Positions 8,598 to 16,943 of a DNA stretch of 64,000 nucleotides are shown here, piece by piece. The notes below the pieces were generated by a model that was not told the DNA's origin, did no database searches, and saw only the letters and a program-made list of their open reading frames with translations. Source of the DNA: Extibacter muris (GTDB lineage Bacteria > Bacillota > Clostridia > Lachnospirales > Lachnospiraceae). The position numbers and the translations under genes are program-made. The stretch spans positions 299,124-363,123 of the forward strand of contig NZ_SMMX01000002.1 of assembly GCF_004345005.1 (NCBI RefSeq), read 5' to 3'. Each line of letters opens with the position of its first letter. Within the stretch, counting starts at the first letter, position 1.

Positions 8598-9404
8598 ATG
8601 TTAAAAGATAAAAAATATTTTTTGTTTGACATAGACGGAACACTCGCTGTAGATGACGTGCTGTTTGACGGGAGCAGGAAGCTCATCGACTATATTTCAT
8701 CCATCGGCGGCCGTTCCTTCTACATTACGAACAATTCTACAAAAAGCAGAAAAGATTATATGGCTGGCTTTCAGCGGTGGGACATCCTGACGGAGGAAGA
8801 CCAGTTCATCACGGCATCATATGCCACCTGCCGTTACCTGAAGGAACATTACTCCGGAAAGAAGCTCTTTGTCATGGGCACCCCCTCCTTTATAGAAGAA
8901 GTAAAGGGCTGTGGGTTTGCCGTAACAGAGCAGGCAGAGGAAGACGTGGCATGTGTAGTGGTCGGATTTGACAGGACGCTTAGATATGAAAAGGTGGAAG
9001 AGGCCTGCAAGCTGCTGTTCCGGCCCGAAGTGGATTATATCGGCACGAATCCTGATTACCGGTGCCCTGCGTCCTTCGGGTTCGTCCCGGACTGCGGGGG
9101 AATCTGTGAGATGCTCAATGTGACGGTGGACAGAAAGCCATATTACGCCGGAAAACCAAACAAAGAGATCGTGGCCATGTGCATGGAACAGGTGGGCGCT
9201 GAGCCTGAGGAGGTGCTTGTCGTAGGGGACAGGCTGTACACCGACATCGCGTGCGGCATCCGGGCAGGGGTAGAGACCGCTCTCGTGCTCACAGGTGAAG
9301 CACGGGAAAAAGATCTTGACGGCACAGAATTCAGACCGGATTATGTATACAGGGATATCCGGCAGCTATATGAAGACTTCATCGGGCAAAGGAGAACGAC
9401 ATAA
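8598..9404 (+). CDS. HAD-IIA family phosphatase (NagD-like)
   Basis: This 268-residue HAD hydrolase belongs to subclass IIA with a NagD-type cap. It shows motif I FDIDGTLAVDD with both catalytic Asps, motif II as ITNNSTKS, the cap region in the middle, and motifs III/IV around AGKPNKEIV and VVGDRLYTDIACG. Such enzymes dephosphorylate small phosphomonoesters such as p-nitrophenyl phosphate, nucleotides or phosphoglycolate; the true substrate cannot be read from sequence. AAAGGAG precedes the ATG. Its stop directly abuts the GTG of the metallophosphoesterase, so the two are one operon. Confidence 0.9.
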   Translation: MLKDKKYFLFDIDGTLAVDDVLFDGSRKLIDYISSIGGRSFYITNNSTKSRKDYMAGFQRWDILTEEDQFITASYATCRYLKEHYSGKKLFVMGTPSFIEEVKGCGFAVTEQAEEDVACVVVGFDRTLRYEKVEEACKLLFRPEVDYIGTNPDYRCPASFGFVPDCGGICEMLNVTVDRKPYYAGKPNKEIVAMCMEQVGAEPEEVLVVGDRLYTDIACGIRAGVETALVLTGEAREKDLDGTEFRPDYVYRDIRQLYEDFIGQRRTT

Positions 9405-10307
9405 GTGACTGCCATTCTAATTACAGGAATCGTTATATTGCTGGGTATCCTGCTGGAAATCTGGCGGGAAACGCATACGTTCAAAATGACAAGGTATCCT
9501 ATGGTACCGAAGGTGCTCAGCGGCATGCCGAATGCTCTCAAAGTGATATTCCTGAGCGATATGCACAACAAGACGTACGGACCGGGCAACAGCAGACTTC
9601 TGGACGCGGTGCGCGCTGAGCATCCGGATCTGATACTCATAGGAGGCGACATGCTGGTCGGCAAAAAAGGGCACGGCTTGTGCCCGGCGCTCCAATTCAT
9701 AACACGGCTTGCCGATATCTGTCCCGTATACTATGCCGACGGCAACCATGAACAGCGTGTAAAGGAGAGCCCCGGGGAATATGGCATGGATATGGACGCA
9801 TATGTAAAAGACCTCCGAAGAGCGGGAGTGCATTTCCTCGAAAATGAATGCGTCTGCATGGAGAAGGAGGGCATACCAATCCGCATCTATGGCCTCTCTC
9901 TGCCAAATCGCTGCTATGGGCGATTCAAAAGGGCAGCGCTTCGGGCGGAAGACATCACAAACATGATCGGGAGGCGTAAAGAGGGATGCTATAATATACT
10001 GCTTGCACATAATCCCTGCTACGCCGATGTATACAAAGCATGGGGAGCAGACCTCATACTGTCAGGACACTATCACGGAGGCATCGTACGCATTCCCGGT
10101 CTGGGAGGAATCATCGCCCCCGGCTTTTTTCTCTTTCCGAAGCACTCGGGCGGGAAATATGTGGAAGGGGATGCAACGATCATAGTGAGCAAAGGGATTG
10201 GCAGCCATACGCTGCCGGTCAGGCTTTTTGATCCTGCTGAGGCAGTCGTCCTGGAATTTCACAAAGAAAACTTGTGTAAACGTCCCCCAGACGGTATAAT
10301 AAATTAG
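9405..10307 (+). CDS. membrane-anchored metallophosphoesterase (YkuE/YaeI type)
   Basis: The 300-residue protein starts with one hydrophobic segment (residues 3-20), followed by a calcineurin-like phosphoesterase domain. Metal-binding motifs occur in the expected order: FLSDMHN, GGDML, DGNHE, LAHNP and SGHYHGG. Relatives include Bacillus YkuE and E. coli YaeI/LpxH-like enzymes that act near the membrane on phosphodiesters or lipid pyrophosphates. The GTG start abuts the TAA of the HAD gene without a gap, implying translational coupling. The substrate is unknown. Confidence 0.88.
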   Translation: MTAILITGIVILLGILLEIWRETHTFKMTRYPMVPKVLSGMPNALKVIFLSDMHNKTYGPGNSRLLDAVRAEHPDLILIGGDMLVGKKGHGLCPALQFITRLADICPVYYADGNHEQRVKESPGEYGMDMDAYVKDLRRAGVHFLENECVCMEKEGIPIRIYGLSLPNRCYGRFKRAALRAEDITNMIGRRKEGCYNILLAHNPCYADVYKAWGADLILSGHYHGGIVRIPGLGGIIAPGFFLFPKHSGGKYVEGDATIIVSKGIGSHTLPVRLFDPAEAVVLEFHKENLCKRPPDGIIN

Positions 10308-10337
10308 TTGTGACAGAATAAGACAAAAGGAGTATAT

Positions 10338-11081
10338 ATGGGTATACCAGTTAAGCTTCAGGTGTTCGAGGGGCCGTTGGACCTTCTGCTGCATCTGATT
10401 GACAAGAATAAAATCGATATATATGATATTCCGATAGTAGAGATAACAAACCAGTATATGGAATATATCCGGGCCATGGAGAAGGAAGACCTGAATGTGA
10501 TGAGCGAATTCCTCCTGATGGCGGCAACGCTCCTCGATATCAAGTGCCGGATGCTGCTTCCTAAAGAAGTAAATGAGGAAGGCGAAGAAGAGGACCCGAG
10601 GCAGGAGCTCGTCGAACAGCTGCTGGAATACAAAATGTACAAGTATATGTCCTATGAGCTGAAGGACAGGCAGGTCGACGGCGAGATGGTACTCTATAAA
10701 GACCCGACGATACCGGAAGAAGTTCTGGAATATGTAGAACCGGTCGATATGGATGCATTGCTCGGGGATCTGACGCTTCTGAAGCTGAACCGTATATTCA
10801 AAGATGTGATGCGCAGGCAGATAGACAAGATAGATCCGGTCCGCAGCACGTTCGGGAAGATCGAAAAAGAAGAAGTCACTCTGCCTGAGAAACTGGATTA
10901 TGTGACGGATTATGCAAGGATACATAAGAAGTTCAGCTTTCGTGAGCTTCTGGAGAAGCAATGTTCCAAAGTGCAGCTTATCGTGACATTTCTGGCGGTC
11001 CTGGAACTGATGAAAGTCGGAACGGTCTTCATCGAGCAGGAGCAGCAGTTTGATGACATTATCATTACATCCGTGTTATAG
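10338..11081 (+). CDS. scpA: segregation and condensation protein A
   Basis: The 247-residue kleisin subunit ScpA bridges the SMC heads in the Smc-ScpAB condensin that organises and segregates the chromosome. The conserved N-terminus KLQVFEGPLDLLLHLIDKNKIDIYDIPI is plain, with an acidic central stretch and a winged-helix C-terminus. Length is normal. It is followed 20 bases later by scpB, the usual arrangement. Confidence 0.96.
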   Translation: MGIPVKLQVFEGPLDLLLHLIDKNKIDIYDIPIVEITNQYMEYIRAMEKEDLNVMSEFLLMAATLLDIKCRMLLPKEVNEEGEEEDPRQELVEQLLEYKMYKYMSYELKDRQVDGEMVLYKDPTIPEEVLEYVEPVDMDALLGDLTLLKLNRIFKDVMRRQIDKIDPVRSTFGKIEKEEVTLPEKLDYVTDYARIHKKFSFRELLEKQCSKVQLIVTFLAVLELMKVGTVFIEQEQQFDDIIITSVL

Positions 11082-11101
11082 ATGAGAGTGGGAAAGGTAG
11101 T

Positions 11102-11680
11102 ATGGAAGAAGTGGAGATTCGTAAATTAGAAGGCGTGATAGAAGCCATTTTATTTACCATGGGAGAGTCGGTGGAGCTTGGCAAGATAGCATCTGCCATT
11201 GAACATGATGAAGATACGACGAGAAAGATCATCCGCCAGATGATGGTCAGGTATGACGAGGAGGACCGGGGCGTCCGCATCATTGAACTGGAAGGCTGCT
11301 TCCAGATGTGTACGAAGAAGGAGATGTACGAATACCTGATCAAGATAGCAAAGCAGCCGCGCAAATTCGTCCTGACGGATGTCCTGCTTGAGACGCTGTC
11401 GATCGTGGCGTATAAGCAGCCGGTCACGAAGCTGGAGATTGAGAAGATCAGAGGGGTCAAATCAGATCATGCGGTAAATAAGCTCGTAGAGTATAACCTT
11501 GTCTGTGAAGTGGGCAGGCTGGACGCCCCGGGACGGCCGCTGCTGTTCGGGACGACGGAAGAGTTCCTGCGCAGGTTCAGCATCCAGTCGGTGGAAGAGC
11601 TTCCAAGCCTTAACCCGGAACAGATGGAGAACTTCAAGACAGAGGCAGAGGAAGAGATACAGCTCAAGCTGGACGTATGA
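11102..11680 (+). CDS. scpB: segregation and condensation protein B
   Basis: The 192-residue ScpB consists of two winged-helix domains and dimerises on the ScpA kleisin in the Smc complex. The hallmark LETLSIVAYKQPVTKLEIEKIRG and GRPLLFGTTEEFLRRF segments are present. It follows scpA with GGAAAGG before the ATG, in the same operon. The next gene is a D,D-carboxypeptidase, so condensin and wall-trimming genes may be co-transcribed. Confidence 0.96.
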   Translation: MEEVEIRKLEGVIEAILFTMGESVELGKIASAIEHDEDTTRKIIRQMMVRYDEEDRGVRIIELEGCFQMCTKKEMYEYLIKIAKQPRKFVLTDVLLETLSIVAYKQPVTKLEIEKIRGVKSDHAVNKLVEYNLVCEVGRLDAPGRPLLFGTTEEFLRRFSIQSVEELPSLNPEQMENFKTEAEEEIQLKLDV

Positions 11681-11767
11681 CAGCCGCTGTCTCAGGATGA
11701 AAAATGTTCATAGTATCCGTGTACAGAACATAGATTACAGTAACACAGATTATATGCGGTGCTGTAT

Positions 11768-12985
11768 ATGAAAAAGAAATACTGGATGATAGGTATGATA
11801 ATGATGATAGTTCTCTCTGGCCTTCCTTCCTTCGGCGCACGTGCCGGGGATGAGGACGCCCCGGAAGAGCTGTCGCAGCTATACGCCCGGTCCGCAGTTC
11901 TTATGGATGCTGACAGCGGGCGTGTTTTATTTGGCAAGGAGGAAGATGTGGTAAGGCCGATGGCCAGCACTACGAAGATCATGACTTGCATTCTTGCGCT
12001 GGAGAACATGCAGGAAGATGAGGTGACGGCGGCATCGGATTATGCTGCGAGCCAGCCGAAAGTCCGGCTTGGGGTGAAGGGCAAAGAGGAGTTCCGGATG
12101 AAGGACCTCCTATACTCGCTTATGCTGGAATCCCATAATGACAGTGCGGTAGTGATTGCGGAAGGGATTGCAGGATCGGTGGAGGAATTTGCCGTCATGA
12201 TGAATGAGAAGGCGGCAGAGCTTGGATGCAGCAATACATATTTTGTCACCCCGAACGGGCTGGACGGTTATGACGATGGGGGGACGCACTCGACGACTGC
12301 GAGAGATCTGGCGGCAATCATGAGGTACTGCATCAAGGAATCGCCGAAGAAAGACGCGTTCCTTGAAGTGACGCGCACGAAGGAGTACAGCTTTACAAAT
12401 GTAAAAGGAGACAGGAGCTTTTCGTGCAGCAACCACAATGCGTTCCTGACGATGATGGACGGAGCCCTGTCGGGAAAGACAGGTTTTACCGCAGATGCCG
12501 GATACTGCTACGTAGGAGCGCTTGAGCAGGACGGCCGGACATTCATCGTAGCCCTCCTGGCCTGCGGATGGCCGAACAATAAAGGATATAAATGGAAAGA
12601 CACGAGGAAGCTGATGGAGTACGGCATCGCCAATTACCAGTATCAGACGGTCTGGCAGGATATGGAGCTCAAAGACATAAAGGCAGAAAAGGGAATAAAA
12701 AAAGGAGATGAATTTGGGGGCGATGCGAAGATTCCGGTCAAGGTTGCGGATGCAGATAAAGACTTCAAAGTTCTGCTCAAAGAAGGAGAGAAAGTAGACG
12801 TGGCCTGTGATGTAAGCAAGGTGCTTGCCGCACCGGTCAAGGAAGGAAAAAAAGTCGGCACGGTCACCTATATGCTGAACGGCGAGCTGTTGAAGGAATT
12901 CCCGGTCATAACTACGGAATCCGCGGACAAAAAAGATGCCGGATGGTGTGCGGGGGTTCTTGTGAAGAAACTTCTGATGCAATAG
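11768..12985 (+). CDS. D-alanyl-D-alanine carboxypeptidase (second S11 paralogue)
   Basis: The 405-residue precursor has a signal peptide (about residues 1-26, ending GARA) and an S11 penicillin-binding carboxypeptidase domain. The motifs are STTK (in MASTTKIMTC), SHN (in ESHNDSAVV) and KTG (in LSGKTGFTAD). It removes terminal D-Ala from peptidoglycan outside the cell. The C-terminus carries a PBP5-like beta domain and ends in a short helix rich in Leu and Lys that could anchor to the membrane. ATG 11768 is chosen over an in-frame GTG at 11759; neither has a strong ribosome site. The DacB/DacF sporulation role is possible but unproven. Confidence 0.92.
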   Translation: MKKKYWMIGMIMMIVLSGLPSFGARAGDEDAPEELSQLYARSAVLMDADSGRVLFGKEEDVVRPMASTTKIMTCILALENMQEDEVTAASDYAASQPKVRLGVKGKEEFRMKDLLYSLMLESHNDSAVVIAEGIAGSVEEFAVMMNEKAAELGCSNTYFVTPNGLDGYDDGGTHSTTARDLAAIMRYCIKESPKKDAFLEVTRTKEYSFTNVKGDRSFSCSNHNAFLTMMDGALSGKTGFTADAGYCYVGALEQDGRTFIVALLACGWPNNKGYKWKDTRKLMEYGIANYQYQTVWQDMELKDIKAEKGIKKGDEFGGDAKIPVKVADADKDFKVLLKEGEKVDVACDVSKVLAAPVKEGKKVGTVTYMLNGELLKEFPVITTESADKKDAGWCAGVLVKKLLMQ

Positions 12986-13106
12986 GCAGCTATCCATTAC
13001 GAAATCTTATATCCCCATAACGAACGGTAATTTCACAACCTTCTGCAGGAATGATACTATATAAGTGAAGAAAGAGGAATGAAGTTTACGATAGGGAGGT
13101 GTCATT

Positions 13107-13196
13107 ATGGGAAACATCATAGGATGGGCTATCGTAGCTGCAGCGGCGCTGTATGGAATATATATTGTAGTATCTGACAGAAAAAGGCACTTCTAG
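13107..13196 (+). CDS. 29-residue single-pass membrane peptide
   Basis: A short frame begins with ATG behind a strong GGGAGGTG ribosome site (13094-13101). It encodes a hydrophobic segment rich in Ala, Ile, Val and Tyr, capped by a basic tail (DRKRHF). The segment is long enough to cross a membrane once. A terminator-like hairpin follows at 13219. The ribosome site, hydrophobic pattern and terminator together argue for a real small gene, but I do not recognise it. Confidence 0.6.
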   Translation: MGNIIGWAIVAAAALYGIYIVVSDRKRHF

Positions 13197-13218
13197 GCGG
13201 AAGGAATAGCGGGAACAG

Positions 13219-13268
13219 GCGGCTGCATGCTGTATGCTGATTGCTATCGGCAGACAGTATGCAGCCGC
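13219..13268 (+). terminator. terminator-like hairpin
   Basis: A 10-bp perfect GC-rich stem (13219-13228 with 13259-13268), extended by further pairs, is followed by a short T-run. It lies between the small membrane-peptide gene and the convergent LysR gene. Confidence 0.65.
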
Positions 13269-13274
13269 TTTAAA

Positions 13275-14141
13275 TCAGAGGAGGTTCTTCCTGACGTACT
13301 GGAGGAAAAGCTTCATGGCCGGCGAAAGGTCTTTGGACGAACGCAGGGCGATTCCTAAGTTGCGGTACGACTTCGGTACAAGCGGCCGGGTCACATAATC
13401 CCCGTGGTATAGTGACAGAAAAAGCTGAGGCATGATGCTGATGCCAAGTCCGTGTTCCACCATCGATGCGATAGAATAATCGTTCTTGCCGGTAAATTTA
13501 ATGTCTGGCGTAATTCCTGCCTTTTCAAGCAGCGGATGTATATCCGCGTCATTGACCCGGTCGTATATGATAAACGGCTGGCTTTCAAACAGCTCGATCG
13601 GCACTTTCTCAAGCTCCGCGTAAGGATGACCCTTCGGAAGGACCGCAAGGAGAGGATCCTGCTCTACATGGATGAAATCATAGCTTTTGTCTTTTTGAAA
13701 GCTTGTAAAGCCGATGTCTACTGTAAAATCCTCCAGCCATCTGGCAATCTCCCCGCCGCTTCCTTCCATAATCTGAAATATGATGCCGGGGTAATCGGCC
13801 TGGAACCGGCGGATGATATCAGGAAGCCAGCGTATCGAACAGCTGACATAAGTTCCGATGCGTAACGTACCTTTTTTCAGGCCCTTCAGAAAAGAGATCT
13901 CCTGATTGACGGTCTCGTTGGAAAAGAGCAGTCCCCGGATAGACGGGAGCAGGGCCTCGCCCTCCGGCGTAAGGGATACGCCTTTGTGGCCTTTGTAGAA
14001 CAGCGGGAAGCCGACCTCGGCCTCAAGCGACTTCATCATCTGCGTGATTCCGGACTGTGTATAGCCGAGCTTTTCACCGGCCTTTGTAAAACTGCCGAGA
14101 TGGATGGCGGTCAGCAGCACTTCACATTTTTTCAGATCCAT
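13275..14141 (-). CDS. LysR-family transcriptional regulator
   Basis: The 288-residue protein has an N-terminal winged helix-turn-helix (residues 1-60, with SFTKAGEKLGYTQSGITQMM) and a periplasmic-binding-like effector domain. LysR proteins usually control a divergent neighbour; here that is the YbaK-like deacylase gene starting about 175 bases away. The inducer is not predictable. AGGAGAAAGG precedes the ATG. Confidence 0.92.
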   Translation of the reverse strand: MDLKKCEVLLTAIHLGSFTKAGEKLGYTQSGITQMMKSLEAEVGFPLFYKGHKGVSLTPEGEALLPSIRGLLFSNETVNQEISFLKGLKKGTLRIGTYVSCSIRWLPDIIRRFQADYPGIIFQIMEGSGGEIARWLEDFTVDIGFTSFQKDKSYDFIHVEQDPLLAVLPKGHPYAELEKVPIELFESQPFIIYDRVNDADIHPLLEKAGITPDIKFTGKNDYSIASMVEHGLGISIMPQLFLSLYHGDYVTRPLVPKSYRNLGIALRSSKDLSPAMKLFLQYVRKNLL

Positions 14142-14315
14142 AAGCCCTTTCTCCTTTCCTTTTTCTTCCGTTTCTATGTGCCTGTTCTAATTATATAACA
14201 GATGGGACCTGAAAAGAAAGTTTTAAGGGTGGATTTTTCTGCGGATGCATGTATAATCTACAGTATACGTAAAAAGATATATGCCCCGCCCGGTGGGGAT
14301 GAAGGAGGAGAGAAG

Positions 14316-14783
14316 ATGTCCATAGAAAGAGTCAGAGATTATTTTCGGCAGTATGGCATGGAAGGACGGATAAGAGAGGTAGATGCGTCGAGCGCTACGG
14401 TGGAGACGGCTGCCGCTGCCTTTGGATGCGAGCCGAAGCGTATTGCCAAGACGCTGTCGTTTTGTGCGGGGGAAGATATTATCCTTGTAGTGACGGCAGG
14501 GGATATGAAGATAGACAATAAGAAGTATAAATCACGGTTCGGCTGCAAGGCACAGATGCTGAAGGCGGAAGAAGTAGAGCCCATCGTGGGCCATGGCGTG
14601 GGGGGAGTATGTCCCTTCGGAATAAATGACGGTATAGACGTATACATGGATGTGTCGCTGAAAAGGTTTGATACCGTGTTTCCTGCGGCCGGAAGCAGTA
14701 ACAGCATGATTGAGCTCGGCATAGATGAGCTGGAGCAGTACGGAGGCAGCAGCGGATGGGTCGACGTGTGCAGAGAACGCTGA
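14316..14783 (+). CDS. YbaK/aminoacyl-tRNA deacylase family protein
   Basis: The 155-residue product is a YbaK-type trans-editing domain, resembling Cys-tRNA(Pro) deacylases and relatives that clear mischarged tRNA. It has the family CEPKRIAKTLSF segment with the conserved Lys, and the GGVCPFG loop followed by the D-(I/V)-Y-M-D-x-S motif. I chose ATG 14316 because of the GGAGGAG site upstream; longer in-frame versions have none. It is divergent from the LysR gene. The substrate specificity is inferred. Confidence 0.85.
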   Translation: MSIERVRDYFRQYGMEGRIREVDASSATVETAAAAFGCEPKRIAKTLSFCAGEDIILVVTAGDMKIDNKKYKSRFGCKAQMLKAEEVEPIVGHGVGGVCPFGINDGIDVYMDVSLKRFDTVFPAAGSSNSMIELGIDELEQYGGSSGWVDVCRER

Positions 14784-14793
14784 GAGGAAGCCT

Positions 14794-14940
14794 GTGAAAA
14801 AGACGGATGCCATCATTGCAAAAAGAGAGGAATTCTTTTATAATGGCTTACAGGAAGAGTATTTTAAAAGCTGGCATTTTCTTCATACGACGACATATGA
14901 CTTGACGAAGGGAGGGAACAGCTGGTCCAACCAATTCTGA
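14794..14940 (+). CDS. small hypothetical protein (48 residues)
   Basis: A frame starting at GTG behind GAGGAAGCC encodes a basic N-terminal helix and a Thr/Ser-rich tail. I see no known domain. It could be a real short gene downstream of the deacylase, or the broken front of a longer lost gene. The following 150 bases before the recA promoter hold a small hairpin (GGAGCAGTGCATCTGCTCC) and no other gene. Confidence 0.3.
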   Translation: MKKTDAIIAKREEFFYNGLQEEYFKSWHFLHTTTYDLTKGGNSWSNQF

Positions 14941-15099
14941 CGTACCGGAGCAGTGCATCTGCTCCGATGTCCCGATAAGGCGACAGGCCTTTTCTGATGG
15001 AATCGCAGCCGCTTCTGGCAGAATCCACATTTTATTCTTGGAGAGAGAAAAGCAGGAATATTCTTTCCGTCTTTTACCGATATTTTGTTGATTTTAATA

Positions 15100-15128
15100 T
15101 TGACATTTCCCGGTAAGTATAATACTAT
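15100..15128 (+). promoter_or_regulatory. recA promoter
   Basis: TTGACA at 15100-15105 and TACTAT at 15123-15128 are separated by 17 bases, a good sigma-A promoter placed upstream of the SOS box and recA. Confidence 0.75.
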
Positions 15129-15142
15129 ATTAATCGAGGAAC

Positions 15143-15154
15143 GAACATTCGTTC
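15143..15154. promoter_or_regulatory. LexA/DinR SOS operator
   Basis: The sequence CGAACATTCGTTCG matches the Gram-positive SOS box CGAACNNNNGTTCG exactly. It lies just downstream of the recA -10, where bound LexA would block transcription. No lexA gene is in the window. Confidence 0.92.
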
Positions 15155-15177
15155 GACAATGAGAAGGAGAGCATGTT

Positions 15178-16257
15178 ATGGTAAGTGATGATAAGAAGAA
15201 AGCGCTCGATGCGGCGATATCGAAACTAGAGAAAGATTTTGGAAAAGGCACGGTCATGAAATTGGGAGACCCGGCAGCCCAGGTTCAGGTAGAGACGGTG
15301 CCGACAGGTTCCCTCAGCCTTGACCTTGCTCTGGGGCTCGGCGGTGTCCCGAAGGGGCGTGTGATCGAGATATATGGGCCTGAGTCAAGCGGTAAGACGA
15401 CGGTGGCGCTCCACATGATAGCCGAGGTGCAGAAGCGCGGAGGGATAGCAGGATTTATCGATGCGGAGCACGCGCTGGATCCTGTATACGCGGGCAACAT
15501 AGGGGTCGACATTGATGAACTGTACATATCACAGCCGGACAGCGGAGACCAGGCGCTCGAGATTACCGAGACGATGGTGCGCTCCGGCGCGATGGATATC
15601 GTTGTCGTCGATTCGGTGGCCGCGCTCGTGCCGAGGCAGGAGATTGAAGGCGATATGGGCGACAGCCACGTAGGGCTTCAGGCAAGGCTTATGTCCCAGG
15701 CGCTGAGGAAGCTGACACCTGTAATCAGCAAGTCGAACTGTGTCGTAATCTTCATCAACCAGCTGAGGGAGAAGGTAGGGATCATGTTCGGCAACCCGGA
15801 GACGACTACCGGCGGCCGCGCGCTTAAGTTCTACGCGTCTATCCGTATGGATGTCAGAAGGATAGAGACGCTGAAGCAGGGCGGAGAGATGGTCGGCAAC
15901 CGGACGAGAGTCAAGATTGTAAAGAATAAGATTGCACCTCCGTTTAAGGAAGCTGAGTTTGACATCATGTTCGGGAAAGGAATCTCCCGTGAAGGCGATA
16001 TCCTGGATTTGGCCGCAGGCATCAATGTAATCAATAAGAGCGGCGCATGGTATGCTTACAACGGCGATAAGATTGGGCAGGGACGTGAAAATGCCAAGAT
16101 GTATCTGGCGGAGCATCCGGATATGCTGGAAGAAGTAGAGGCCAGGATACGGGCGCATTATCATCTGGGAGAGGATGCCGCCGCGGCGGCGGAAGAGGCC
16201 GGCCCGCAGGAAAGCAAGAAGAAAGAATCCAGGAAAAAGGATGAGGACAAGCAATAA
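15178..16257 (+). CDS. recA: recombinase RecA
   Basis: The 359-residue RecA forms ATP-dependent filaments on single-stranded DNA for homologous recombination and triggers LexA cleavage. Walker [10 protein letters not shown] lies near residues 66-74, Walker B is VVVDSVAAL, and the L2 loop is at [28 protein letters not shown]. The C-terminal tail is acidic and Lys-rich as usual. AGAAGGAGAGC precedes the ATG. An exact SOS box in the promoter shows damage induction. recX follows, overlapping the stop by one base. Confidence 0.99.
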   Translation: MVSDDKKKALDAAISKLEKDFGKGTVMKLGDPAAQVQVETVPTGSLSLDLALGLGGVPKGRVIEIYGPESSGKTTVALHMIAEVQKRGGIAGFIDAEHALDPVYAGNIGVDIDELYISQPDSGDQALEITETMVRSGAMDIVVVDSVAALVPRQEIEGDMGDSHVGLQARLMSQALRKLTPVISKSNCVVIFINQLREKVGIMFGNPETTTGGRALKFYASIRMDVRRIETLKQGGEMVGNRTRVKIVKNKIAPPFKEAEFDIMFGKGISREGDILDLAAGINVINKSGAWYAYNGDKIGQGRENAKMYLAEHPDMLEEVEARIRAHYHLGEDAAAAAEEAGPQESKKKESRKKDEDKQ

Positions 16258-16871
16258 TGACAGTCACGAAGATAGAGCCTGTGACAAAGACGAGATTTCG
16301 GATATATGTGGACGGACAGTTCGCCTTTATATTATATAAAGGCGAACTGTCCCGTTATCATATCGCACAGGATGAGGAAATCACAGAAGAGACATATGAG
16401 ACGATTCGGACGGATGTGATCTTAAAGCGGGCCAAGCTTAAGGCCATGCACCTGCTGAACGACATGGACCGCACAGAGGGACAGCTCAGGACGAAGCTTG
16501 GGCAGGGCGGCTATCCGGAAGATATGATAGACGCGGCTATAGACTATGTTAAGGCTTTCGGCTATATCAATGACGACGCTTATGTGAGAAGATTCATAAT
16601 GGGCAGGAAAGAGAGAAAGAGCAGACGAGAGATATCAGGAGCGCTCAGCCAGAAAGGTATCCCCAAAGAACAGATCGATGCCGCCATGGAAGAGTGCTAT
16701 GGAAAAGAGGATTCCCAGGCGGCTATCCGTAAGATACTGGAAAAGAAAAAGTATGACCCCGCCACCGCGCAAGACGTTGAAAAGCGCAGAATCATGGGAT
16801 ATCTGACACGCAAAGGATTCAGCTATGATGACATCCGTCATGTAATACAAGTTTCTGAGTGGAATGCTTGA
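16257..16871 (+). CDS. recX: regulatory protein RecX
   Basis: The 204-residue RecX binds RecA filaments and tunes or inhibits their activity. It is built of repeated three-helix units (for example LRTKLGQGGYPEDMIDAAIDY and ALSQKGIPKEQIDAAM). The ATG shares its first base with the last base of the recA stop, so translation is probably coupled. A perfect 18-bp inverted repeat inside the first 100 bases could lower recX expression relative to recA. Confidence 0.95.
   Translation: MTVTKIEPVTKTRFRIYVDGQFAFILYKGELSRYHIAQDEEITEETYETIRTDVILKRAKLKAMHLLNDMDRTEGQLRTKLGQGGYPEDMIDAAIDYVKAFGYINDDAYVRRFIMGRKERKSRREISGALSQKGIPKEQIDAAMEECYGKEDSQAAIRKILEKKKYDPATAQDVEKRRIMGYLTRKGFSYDDIRHVIQVSEWNA
16314..16352 (+). 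repeat. perfect hairpin inside the 5' part of recX
   Basis: Bases 16314-16331 and 16335-16352 are exact reverse complements with a 3-base TTA loop. The stem encodes the usual RecX segment GQFAFILYKGELS, so the hairpin arises through codon choice within conserved protein. In RNA it would be very stable, just inside the second gene of the recA-recX operon. Confidence 0.85.
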
Positions 16872-16943
16872 CATCTTTGTGAAAACAGTATAAAATTTAA
16901 GTGTTGTATTTGTACAATGAAAATTTAATAAGGAGGTGCTCCT

